Position numbers and translations under genes: made by a program. Of a stretch of DNA of 64,000 nt, positions 23,901 through 35,274 are shown in pieces (the stretch's first letter is position 1; each line of letters starts with the position of its first letter). Under the pieces are notes generated by a model that ran no database searches, was not told the DNA's origin, and saw only the letters and a program-made list of their open reading frames with translations. The DNA lies in the NCBI GenBank assembly GCA_031310005.1, contig CM062381.1:1364001-1428000 (forward strand), read 5' to 3'. This stretch comes from Dactylellina haptotyla. Its lineage: Eukaryota; Ascomycota; Orbiliomycetes; Orbiliales; Orbiliaceae.

Positions 23901-26004
23901 TGGCAGACGGGCTCGGCATCGACTATCGATAGCCATCTCAAGCCATGGTATGTCGTGCAGGGGAAGGCAATTAGAAGCAAATGTTAAGGAACGATAAGGC
24001 CAAATCAGATGATATGGTCGCAAAAAAAGAACATTAGGGTGCCACTAGCGGGAATCTAGTATAAGGTTGGAAAACGAAAATAAACAAACAAAAGAACTTA
24101 CAACGGATCTTCGCGATATTGAAGAGTTAGTTATGCTATAGACGGGTGGCGGACGCTTGCGCCTTTGCAGCTGCAAGCCTGAGATAACTTCGCACAAGAA
24201 AGTGGAGTCAAAAGTATCTCCTTCCGACTCGACTATCGAGGTATCAGCCGGCGGGAGTTGGATAAAAGCTATCGATATTGGGATCGTGGGTGACCTGCTT
24301 GTTTAATTTCGCTTCCGGGCTTACTAGCACGATAAGGTTTGAATCAAGCGAGAAAGGGAGGCTGGTAGGAGGCCTGCCTGTTTCGTCAGGATATGTAGAC
24401 GAGGTCTGTCTGTCGTAGACAAAAATACTGCGAGATAATGTACAGGAACCTATAGAGACAGGCTTTTTTTTCCGGTGGGCGTAACAGAATGGCGAGTTGT
24501 TGCGGGTCTAAGTTTCGAATTTCTGGAACCTCGAGAAGAAAAAAAACTAGACCTCACCCGCAGGTTGGTAGCAAATAGCAGCAGCTCCTAACCGAATGCA
24601 AGGAAAATCTGATATTTTGACAGATTACGACGGCTCGTAAAAAGGAACAAACCCTTTCTCAGGATTGTCGTTGATAGCCGTTTAAAGTTCCTAACTCGAG
24701 AGGTCGCGGGCTAAGAAGCGAAGAGGCAAGTGGAGTTGTAGCTAGCAGCAGGCAATCATCGCCGGAATAGCAAACAGGATGTCTCTCAGAACTTGCTAAG
24801 TAATCTGGGAGACGGAAGCTGACAGAGGACGAATTTCAAGGTGATCTGGTCTTCAGATAGGGCACGTGGAAGAAAAGTACGAAAGAAGCTGCTCACGCCT
24901 ACCGCATGACGTCTTGTGTGCGTTCCTTGGATCTGGTTCCGAAGCTCGCAAGAACTATGGCTGAGGGGAGTGGGAATGGAGCCGGCCGAAGGAAGGAAGC
25001 TGTTGGGAGAATGGAAGTAAAAGTACCTCCTCTGCTCAACATCGACGGAGATTTACCTCGTCATAACAACAAGCTTTAAGCTTCTGCCCGCCTCTTGCCC
25101 AAAGCTCCTCTCGACGTTGCATTTTGAGGCGATGATACAAAAAAGCGGGGCTGAAAGTTTGTCCCTCCTCGCTGCTCCCAGTTCCAACCCCAGTACACCC
25201 AGCAGCATTTCGTTCTTCGATCTCGACCATGGTGGCGTCTTGCTCCCAGGGAGCATGCTGGTCGTCAGCCAACCACACCTCTCTTTAGCTCGCATCCATT
25301 CCATTCACGGATGGTGGGGCCTTCAAAAGAACAGATCCATGTGCATCCCAGCTTCCCTCCACGTTGGGCTCGTGATTGGCTGCACCTCACCCCGGCCACA
25401 TTCCTCAGCATTTCGTTCCTACCAAGAAAAATCCTCGACGGGGGCATGTCTGCCTTCTGCGCTTTTCTTTCCTGCGTCAGTCAGTCAGAAATGACAAAGA
25501 TTGCGATTTATTGATGCCATTCTCCAATCTGCGTGCGAGATAGTGCCCGCCAAGTCTCGGCTCTGAGTTCTGTTGGCGAATTGGCCTCCCCGGCTCGCCT
25601 GCAAATTTTAACACACGCCGTTTGTGTTGGCTGAAACGACCCGAAAATCTGGCCGACTGGAAACATCGACCACCTCTGGGACGAGCTACTAATGCAGTCC
25701 GGATATTCCTGTAGTCTGGACCCTTGAGTCGTGCCCCCTAGGCTCTCCCCGCAGTGACTTCCTATATTTTATTTGGTATAACGTTATCATCTTGTTGGTT
25801 ACACAATCGAATTGCTCGTCAATATGCAATATCATAGCCTTAGCTATAGATTTAATTAATAAGATGGCGGGCACTACCTCTGTGAAATTTGCTCCAATTC
25901 TGTAGGCATCTACGTGCATTTCAGGATACATGCGCTCTATTACAAACCTGATTCTTTGCCACCCAGCCACAAAGATATCAGAACCCTAGAACCCCCAAAA
26001 TCCC
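20918..26004. other. Long gene-free upstream region of the Myb gene
   Basis: About 5 kb between the Myb gene and the malic enzyme stop codon. It includes the CAGA microsatellite at 21712-21744 and several purine-rich blocks. The - strand frame at 21319-22161 reads through that repeat as Cys-Leu-Ser-Val units and through Ser/Pro-rich low complexity, so I do not accept it as a gene. Long promoters of this kind are common before fungal developmental regulators. Confidence 0.5.
21712..21744. repeat. CAGA tetranucleotide microsatellite
   Basis: About eight CAGA/CAGG units with one interruption, roughly 800 bases upstream of the Myb gene's first supported exon. Confidence 0.9.
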
Positions 26005-28563
26005 TTACTGACTGCTTTTCGTCCCAACCTGCCCCTTCGCATCCCTCGACGCCGTTGCCAGATCAACCTTCTTGAGTGGCCGATACACTGGATCCCACAT
26101 CTGCCGTTCCACCCACTCCTCTAGGCTTTTGTCATCTTCAGCTGGGATTCCTGTGCTCGTTGCCACTCCTTCCTCGATGGCTTGTTTGATAACTGCACAC
26201 GCAACCTTCATACTAATCTCCCTTACATCCTCAACGTCGGGGAGCAGTCCTTGATTGGGATCTTTCAACGCCGGAGATTGGGCTGCGAGAGCGTGAACTG
26301 CGGATATAAGCATGCTATCCGAGAGCGTGTTCGCTCGAGACAGGACACATCCGAGTCCGATACCTGGGTAGATAACAGCATTGTTGCACTCCGCTACAGC
26401 CTCGTCAGCTATTGTTTCTCATTGGCTATTATAGATAAATTGGAGCGGAATAGCTCTTTTGAAGGGTTAATATTGCTAGCTTACCGACAACGTATTTCTT
26501 TCCTTCAAACTCTACAGGCTCAAATGGTGACCCTGTCGCAATCAAAGCCTTACCCCTACTCCAGTTATAAATATCTTTCGGTTGAGCTTCAACTAATTTG
26601 GTGGGATTGGAAAGAGGGAAGACAATTGGGACGTCCACGTGTTTCGCCATCTCTTTGATCACATCCTCTGTAAAGGCGCCCTTATTCGTTGAAGTTCCAA
26701 CTAGAACATTGGGTTTCACTTTGCGTATAATTTCCACAAGGGATTTGTGATCCATATCATCGAATTCTTCATTTTGGCGCGCGTATGGCTTCTGGCCATT
26801 AGTGAGGTTGTCGGAGAGGGAGGTGGTAAGTATACCCGGCTTATCAACGAGCCTAGAACATTCCGGCGAGTTTCAAGACCCGATAAGTATGAACTCCGAG
26901 CCGATCTAGGTCCGCTAATCTTAAAAAAGGGAACCGAATAAGACGGCTACGTACCATATCACTTTCGCAGCTTCGTCTTTATCCACCTTTCCAATCTCCA
27001 CGATCGCGTCTCGAACTTGATCTGCGATACCCGTCCCTGCGCTGCCCGCCCCGTATACTACCATCTTAATATCTTTCAATTCTACTTTGCAGACCCATAG
27101 AGCAGACATGATCGCAGCAAGTGTTACGGCACCTGTACCCTGGATGTCATCATTGAAGCACGGTAGTTGCGGACGATATGTTTCGAGAAGGCGGCGGGCG
27201 TTACTGAGGCCAAAGTCTTCGAAATGAAGGAAGGCTTTCGGGTAATGCTTCTTCACGGATTGGATGAAGGCTTCGACGAATTCGTCTTTGTAGAATAGGT
27301 TAGCAACTGATTGATGTTGAAGACTATTTATTATCATAATGAGAATACACTCACCGTATCGTTTCCCGCGAACTCGGTTCTGTCGGAGACCCAAGTACAA
27401 ATCGTCTTTCAGTAGTTCTTCGTTCTGTGAATGAGCAGCGATACGTCGACGTCAACTTTGTTATAGCTTGGTCAAAAGTTAGGTTTGATCCTGGAGACAA
27501 ACTCACATCTGTTCCACAATCTAGGACTACGCCTAGGGTTCTATTCGGGTGTATCTATACCAGAGTCGTTGACATGTTCGTTAATTTAACAGATCTGTGG
27601 CAGGACTTTGCGGGGAGTTCCAGTGACTTACACCAGCGCACAGAGTCATCAAAGCTAATTTCGCCGTCGAGATACCGACGGACCCTACTCCTTGATCGCC
27701 GATACCCAAAATCTACCACGGTAAAACCACGTCCAAGCATTAGAACACATCATCCATCTCGCTCTCTCAGACAACAATCACACAACAGACGCACCTCTTC
27801 CCCATCAGTAACAACGATATAATCGATATCATCCGGATGAGCCCACTGTCTGACGATTTCATCTACAAGATCAACTTGTTCTATATCCAAAAAACAACCT
27901 TCGGGCCGTCGGAACAGATGAGAGTATTGCTCGATTGCGTCACCTTCGGTTGGCGTGTAGATTATACTAAACATTTCCTTGAGGTGATCCGAGATGAGCT
28001 ATTCGTAGTGAGGGTTAGAAACACGAGGATATAGATACCTTGGACTAGTAATTAGGAATCTCTTGACACTTACCCGGTAGAACAGCACCTCATTCTGATC
28101 TCGCAAGCTCTGTAGAAATTGATTTTTGGCGATTGGGAGCTCATAGGATTGGTATTGCTCATATGCTCGTTTTGATTGCTCCTCTGTCAAAGCGGAATTA
28201 TAAATTCTTAGGTTGATAGTCTTACACGATAGCATTTAATAATACGTATTATTTACCAAGTGAGTGTACCGCGGTTGGAAGCAAGCCGTTCAATTTGAAA
28301 GCTCGTCTCTCCTTGACGGTGAAAGCGCTTCCTTTATTAAAGCGAGGACTGTTAAGAAGCGCTTTGCCTTCAAGAGCACATTCTAATTCATCGAATATTG
28401 GGATGGGGGATTTGGATCTAGCTATAGGGTCACTTTTGTCCACGATTTCATCCAGATTTTAGTTCCTATTAGTGCTATTTCTTTTGGGGAAAGCCGATCA
28501 ATAAACATGGTACAAAAAATGAACTTACGATCCGGCGATAGTAAGACTATCGCCTCCGGTCAT
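26005..28563 (-). CDS. Malic enzyme (malate oxidative decarboxylase)
   Basis: Ten exons: 28529-28563, 28257-28432, 28074-28183, 27795-27998, 27632-27712, 27507-27554, 27355-27424, 26955-27285, 26485-26852 and 26005-26408. Every junction keeps phase, giving 608 residues, the usual size. It converts malate to pyruvate and CO2 with reduction of NAD(P). Hallmarks are the malic N-terminal domain (LNGLLPTAVHSLEEQ, IIYTPTEGDAIEQY), the signature ILGIGDQGVGSVGI, metal-binding HFEDFGLSNA and CFNDDIQGTGAV, the nucleotide-fold motif GAGSAGTGIA, and FPLSNPTKLVEAQP with NNAVIYPGIGLG near the C-terminus. The cofactor, NAD or NADP, is not settled by eye. The N-terminus (MTGGDSLTIAG) is acidic and unlike a mitochondrial presequence, so a cytosolic form is likely. 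The dense introns contrast with the single-exon kinase nearby. Confidence 0.94.
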
Positions 28564-29510
28564 TTTGGGTTCCGTAGATCGGATATTGTTAGTTAATTTA
28601 CGGGAAAGTTGTATTATTTTAAGCTCTAGGGCACTGGGAATTGAGTTGAGATGTTGCAGTTTGCCCGCCTAAATGCGTTGTTTCTAGTTTCACAGATTTT
28701 CTGAAGATCAGGAACGGATACGGTCTGGCTAACGGAATAAAGGCTGAAAGCCATTTAAATACTTTTATCGTATGGTCTGAGGATATTAAGAAACCCACAT
28801 CCCATATAAGAGACATTTTCTAAAAAAAGAACACGCTTTTCAAGATTTTCGTCCGGACATGACAAGTTTATCTTGCATAGATGCATGAGCGATCCAAAAG
28901 TGGAGAGATACTGACGTCAGAATCGGAACCCAAATCGCACACAATCGAATTCATTTCTCTGCACCTGTGGGGGCTGAGTGGTTTTCATATAGACCTTCAT
29001 ATTGGAAAGGACATAGCTCAACTTCAGGAACCCCCACTTCCTATTTGATTTATATGCATATACTTGGCATCTCGGGCTCCATTTTGGTCAAATTTGGTGG
29101 AATCATCGACTCAACCCTAAAAATTGGCACTAGACAAGTATTGCTTGCGGTTGGTTGGGCACACCACCAGATACCAGGATTATGGTATGAACAAGCTTTC
29201 ACCAAACCTACAAGAAAATGCAAGTCGCAAATCCATATTTTGGGAAATAGTAATATCAAATGCGGATCCTACTTTATATACCTCCATTCTATAAGAAGAC
29301 GCAGTTCTAAATCTCGTTCCTAGGTGGAATCGGCTTCAAAACACAATGTCTCAAGTATCTAGGACTCAGTGTCTGAATTTGAGAGTAGTAAATAAATATT
29401 CTTCCACTTCGGCGGTATATTATACAATATTGTGCCATTTGCTACTATAATCAAAACTTCGAATGGAAACCTATATATGTGTTTGTACATACGCACTAAA
29501 ATAATACCAA
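28564..29510. other. AT-rich intergenic stretch
   Basis: About 950 bases: upstream region of the malic enzyme and 3' side of the deacetylase gene. No gene supported. Confidence 0.5.
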
Positions 29511-30399
29511 CTAACAAGTAGTAGCTCCATTTCCTGACCCAGAAACATACGGGTTAGAGTCACCCAAGCATTGGGCCACAGTAACGACCTTAAGACCACG
29601 ACTCTGAGCCCAGCTCAAAACCCACGGCACAAGCTGCGTAACGGTGGATTGAATGGTCTCGTGCATGAGAGTAATATGGCCACCTCCCGAAGTACTCGCC
29701 GCATTAAAAACAGCCTGGCTTTGGGCCTGAGTATAACCGTTCCAGTCGCCGCTAAAAAAAACAAGTCAGCAATTAGCTTCAAAATATTTAACTTCAGTCA
29801 GACGGGACAGTATCGAATCTTACCTATCCAGATCGTCAGTAATAATGCGATATCCAAGAGATCCCATAGTTGACTGGACAGCACCGCCAGTGGCAAGATA
29901 TGGAGGTCTCATATAAGTGGGTTTCTTTCCAATTATATTAAACAATGCAGTTTCCAATTTTTGCATTTCAGTAGTGAGTTGCGCCGATGTCAACGACCCA
30001 AAATTAGATGGATGAGACCACGTATGGCTACCAATTTGGTGGCCACCGGCAATAGCTGCCTGAACCCAGGTTTTACGGTTGTAAATGCACCCGTAGAGGG
30101 TCCCAGTAACAAAAAAAGTTGCCTTGGCACCTATTATGGGACGCATGTCAACGACTAGTCGGGATCAAGCAACTAGGTTGGAGATACTCACCGGCATTAT
30201 TTAAGGTAGTAATAAGCTGTTGCATATACTGGCCAGGGCCATCATCGAAAGCCATGCCAAGTACTCCAGATTGTGTACATTTGGTATATATGGTTCCCGC
30301 TGTGGTTCTTTTACCGAGGGCATTGGTCTCTGCGAGAGATACTGGCGTCGCGAGAGACTGGGTAATAAGAAGAGCGGAGAGGAAGAGTGATTTTAACAT
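29511..30399 (-). CDS. Secreted polysaccharide (chitin) deacetylase, CE4 family
   Basis: Exons 30192-30399, 29824-30130 and 29511-29751 join in phase to 251 residues. A signal peptide is clear: Lys3, a hydrophobic core LFLSALLITQSLA and a likely cut near residues 18-20. The carbohydrate esterase 4 (NodB) motifs appear in order. These are motif 1 AFDDGP with the catalytic base/metal Asp pair at 52-53, motif 2 HTWSHP with the two metal-binding histidines, motif 3 RPPY, motif 4 around DDLDSGDWNGY, and motif 5 LMHE. Motif 1 has Ala instead of the usual Thr. The enzyme would remove acetyl groups from chitin or short chitin oligomers in the wall or outside the cell, which in plant-associated fungi can hide chitin from host receptors. 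No chitin-binding module or GPI signal is present. It is flanked by gene-free AT-rich DNA. Confidence 0.92.
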
Positions 30400-33300
30400 A
30401 TTGAAGTTTTAATAATGTAAAAGCGTGTATTGCTTGGTAATTTGGATTTCTGGAGATGGGTTAAGGCTGGAGTGCTTCAAATAGTTGAAGTAGTAGCTGC
30501 TGCTGATGGATTGAAAAGTACCCAGCACGAAACCGACCTCCTTTTATAGACAAAATAGCTTATAGCATTTACAAGATGATCAGCAGCGAGTTTTTAAATA
30601 TAACAAATCAGGTGGCTGCTTTTCTGACCGAGGCTATTAGTAGCGTCGGCCACTCGAAATGATGAATGTCAACTTTAGTCACAGATTGATGTTCACGATT
30701 CAGAACTACGTTATTCGTCTGTGCACACGGTCTAAATGGCTGAAGAATATTCTTCCCTTTTTTGTTTTTTCTGCGTTTAAAAAGCGATGCTATTATTTTA
30801 TAGGTTGAACCACGGCGTGAGAGTTCTAGAAATTGGGAACAATCATTTCAACTTGCATTAGCGGGGAACGTGGCTAAAAATACGGCTGGTAATTATTGAG
30901 ATAGCGGCACAATCGATAGCGTATCAATGGGAAATATTCAGGCTAATTTGCATTCTAGAAGCGATAGTGTATTGGTTTTTTAATCTGTGCGTTTGGACAT
31001 TTGTTCTGTCACAAATGGAAGTAAAAGTTTCCTTAGCTGAACCGAGCTCATGAGGGGACCAAAGCGCCTGCATAACCAAAAGCCCGTTACCTTGTGTGTT
31101 GGTCTGCAACTGATCATAATGCGATATAGTTGGTATTTTCGCTACATTCTAGCGAAGATAGGAAACTTATCAATAGGAAAGGTTTGTGGAGAATCTGAAG
31201 GACGATAACAAGAATTTTAAAATGGTTCCTGCTTCTATAGAGCGGTTGTGTTATTCCTGCCGGTTATATTCTCAGGTGCGTTTTCCAACAAGCTAACGAT
31301 CTCCGCATTGATTTTAAAAAGGTCCCAGCTCCGGCTTTTTATAATTACCCGGTCGGGTCGCCCCAAAAATGTGGAGAACCTTGCCTGGTGAACTCTTCAG
31401 GATAAGTTTAAAATTCAGGGCACGGTTCTCGGAATGCAAAGTCACGAAAGATTTTATCGCACGGCTCGCGACTTTTTCTGTCCGTACCTACCGAGTTTCC
31501 TCATTCGTCCACTATTCAAACGCATCTATGCGTTCGATCCACATGCTGTCTGAATAAGGGGTTTAGAATAAACGTGACCCCTCTTCAAAAGAGCTATGTA
31601 TTTATAATTATTGATCCTTCGAATACAGGCTCAATCCAGATGATAAACCGTCGTTTCATCCATTCGTCCAGTCGATACCCACATCTGTGCGTCTGGAGTT
31701 TGGCGTGGACCCACGTGGATAAGTGTGGAGTTTTGAAGCTCAAATCACGTCCAATTGTTAGTCTTCTGGCTATAATAATGAGGTATTCCGTCCAATCTCT
31801 GTAGAAGTTAACCTTTAAGCTATCCTCATTTAAAAACTTAGCTACTTCGCCCTGGGGATGCAGCTTAGACTAAGGATCCACTTTGTGGTAACGTGCATGT
31901 TGCCGCCAGAAGACTTCGCATTTTGATACACGAACCTGCAGCTCAGGACATAAATGCATTACTGCCTAATCGATTGAGTCTGTTCTCTTCATATTATTCC
32001 GTATGTTACAATCAATTACATGTGGATTTTGGCTACCCGTTCAATAGGGATATATTGATTGGCACGAATAGTTCCACCACAAGTCCAGCACAATACGCCC
32101 CGTATTGTAACCAGGACTTCAGATCATGCGGCCAATCCAGAGATAAAAGAATAAACACATTTTAATATCCTTATATGGAGGCAACATTGGACTTTATAAG
32201 CTTTATCAACGGGAAATTCTTGAGAACAGCTATAGCGCTAGTATTAAAGAAACAAGACTCGGTAGAAGTGGCAAAATCCAACAATCCCAAGTGCGTTGCC
32301 TTCGATACGGGAAATGAGCTGCTCAAATTATGGTATCACGCTGTGGTAGCTTGGAAATATCTAGATTTTATATCGCATCGCCAAGGAAGTTAGATATAGG
32401 GTGGAAATGAAACGAAAGGTCGACTGCCAATTCGCTATCGTTTGGACATATTTACTGCCTCTTGAGAATCCGGAATTGTGTTGTTTTGGTGAACCACTGT
32501 CCATAGATCTACAATCTCAGCTCTGTATAGGTATAGAGCACAATAATACGCTATAGATTAGGAAATGCCCAACCTAGAAGGGTGCTTAAAGTCTATATTG
32601 TAACTTTCTCCAATTTTGGCGATTTTATAGACACAGTGTATTATATGTTGGGCCAGAACCTATGTAGCTATAGTTGATCGATTGATCAATTGATCAATTG
32701 ATCCTCTGAACCCCAACATCCGAATACGGCCATCCAAGCCATCACCAGTACTGGTTTTATCGGGCTGTTTCCCGGTATACCCGATTTAGCTCATTAAATT
32801 AGCCATATGTTTTTATTATTTTAGTTCTAAGAAAGTCGCTATCATAAAGTGCTAAATTGCACTGTTCCAACGAGGTCAACTAAATGCGATTTAGTAGAAA
32901 ACAATTGGGTAAATTTTTAGTATTGTCCTCTCTCTATAATATATTCCGTGGCTATATATTCAAATATGTCCAGACCATTAAGATTGACAAGAAACGTCTA
33001 TAGCACATCAATTAGCTGTACCTTAGCTCAATTCGAATAAAAGTCCTAAAATCGGTTCACTGCTCATTTACGGATGATCGTAATTTTTTAGATCCATGTA
33101 TTTCGATTTTTAAGCATCTATAACGATTGGCAACAGTGCCATAGTAGTGGCGCTGGATGTTAGTGTGATTGTCTAAGTCAAGTGTTTGGTAGACATTAAT
33201 CAGATGACTATGAAACCTTTTTTTTTCCCCCTGATTCCTACATTTGTAGAAGGACCTGTACATTTCATTCGTTGAGACGATTCTTCCGAAATGCGCTTCA

Positions 33301-34514
33301 GTGGAAATCCAAAAAATTAACTCCTGGTATACGTTGGGACTGGCTGAGACCATGTAGGAAGATCCCGTTCCAAAACGCCCGGCCTTGAGATCAGATAAGA
33401 CACAGAAAAATCACACTACGTGGGTGCACACTCCACCTTAAAAATTAGTAACAAAATACACCGTAGGGTAATAATTTCCTCGCCCAAGGCTCATTTCGTT
33501 AAACAACTCTTGATTCGTCAAATCAGAATGTTGCGGGTGCATATTTTATTTAGGAATACGTTGACGGAAGGTTGAATTGTAGGTTGGTCAGGGCTTACGT
33601 ACAGGCTTATTAAACACCGCAGGCTTAGCTGTCTAGGAAGTGTCTAAGACCACCTCGCCATCTCCCAATGACAATGACCATGTGGCAAGTACCGTCGAGA
33701 ACGGGGAATGGAGACAAATAAGGCGTTCTGATAGTCGCCAAGTCTAGATGACGACGACATCGGAAGGAAATACTTGCCGGATTGGTGAAAATATTAGGGT
33801 TTCGGCCAGTTGGCCAGCTCTATTTAATTTCTGGATCCGAGCTAATTTGCACAGAGGGGAATATTTAGGGGTTAACGTTCTTCGGTGACCCAAGAGGCGT
33901 ATGCGGTCCCGCTGTGGGTCGAGGGCTTGCATCGCATCCTTCGAACCGTGCGCTTGGAACCCAAAACTCAGTTTTTTTAAAAAAAATACTTTACATTACT
34001 GGAAAGCTTACTCTGTGCCAATGAGGATGGCGTCTACTGGAACTCGAAGGATGCAGACCTTAATTTGGATTTGTATACGTCATTGGAACAGCAATGACGG
34101 CGAGCTTGAAAAGGGTTGGACATCGGGTTCGGCCCAATTAGTACCATGGAGGGAACATTCGCGATTTCAGGAGTTCAGTTTAAGATGAAGCGAGTCAAAG
34201 GTTGAGCATCTGATCGTATGATCGTCAAAATCGTTGATCTGATGTCTTTGGGTTCTCTTGCAATGGAAAATGGAATCACGGTTCGAATTGCACAATTTTT
34301 TCGGATGAGACATTCAACTTTAGACGATAGCTTGAGCAAGTTTAGGAATCCTATATCAGACCAGCAAGAAGAACCGGGTCTCCACAAACGACCCCTCGTA
34401 GGATAATATATTATAATATCAAGGCAGCTGTTACAGTAAGGTATAGCCTCACTCGTTTCTTAATACACCGCCAAGATGCATGAGGTCTCCGCGGGAGCGG
34501 TACGTCGATATATC
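30400..34514. other. AT-rich gene-free stretch
   Basis: About 4.1 kb with no supported gene; open frames are short and without recognised motifs. A tandem palindromic octamer lies at 32676-32703. The base composition is visibly more AT-rich than the coding blocks, as in gene-poor or degenerating DNA. Confidence 0.55.
32676..32703. repeat. Tandem GATCAATT octamer, self-complementary
   Basis: Three and a half copies of an octamer (first copy GATCGATT, then GATCAATT twice, then GATC). The inner 18 bases form a perfect palindrome. Confidence 0.85.
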
Positions 34515-35274
34515 TCAGTCGGTTGAGGTTTGAAGTTTGGCGAGTGCTCCGTCTCGCGCTGCCTTCTCCTTCGCAACAGATGCCTCCCAGTTTTGTCCGT
34601 CGAACGGGACGATCTTGTATGATCTGAGAGTAGACTTGTCAAGACATCGCAAGTGGATCTATTAAATGCCTCCCATGGACGGCAACAGGTATCAGCCAAG
34701 AAATTTAGTGTATTGAAGTTCGTGAACGCTTTCCGTTATATACCAGAGAGCTTACGACAGCTCCGAAGGTGGCGGATGGCGAAAATTTGGACGAATTTAG
34801 TATCGGAGCGGGTAAGGTGTTTATGAGAAACCATGGAGAGCAGGAAAAACAAAAAGTGAGACTCACACAGTATCCGTCGGGCTGGGAACGTGGGATGTGA
34901 AGTGGGGACGCACCACACTTCTCACAAAAGAAATGCTTGGCGATTTTTTTATTGAAGGTATATTCCTTGAGATGTTCTTTGCCTTCAAACTTTATGAGTC
35001 TTGCAGCGGGGATGTCAATACCAATCAAGCCTATTCTTGCCCTCGAGTATAGGATTTCCCATGGTAAGTATAGGCGGACGACGAAACGGAAAATATATAT
35101 GAAATCGGAGATGTCACCTAATGTGTAGCAGATTGAACAATTGCATTCATCGAAGACGAGATCCGGTGGAGCCTCAAAAGCGATTTTAACGAGGCCGCAG
35201 TGGCATCTGCCGTTGTGCACCACAATCTCGGACCCACTCTCGTACGATTCAGCATCAATTTTTGCAAATGACAT
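34515..35274 (-). CDS. GFA/CENP-V-type zinc-binding protein
   Basis: Exons 35118-35274, 34867-35030 and 34515-34658 give 154 residues. The last exon lies beyond a 208-base intron through which the reading frame stays open for a while, so a naive reading gives a false C-terminus. With the intron removed the family end appears (RCLDKSTL, then VPFDGQNWEA). Zinc ligands of the glutathione-dependent formaldehyde-activating/CENP-V fold are all present: C24-x-C26 (GRCHCGLVK), C44-x-C46-x2-C49 (CNCSIC) and C88-x2-C91 (FCEKCG), plus the IPRSQPDGY loop. Members bind glutathione adducts or act as small lyases; many fungal ones have no known substrate, so I give none. The first donor (GTGACA) is unusual but both phases and the family alignment support it. 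No signal peptide; probably cytosolic. Confidence 0.88.
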
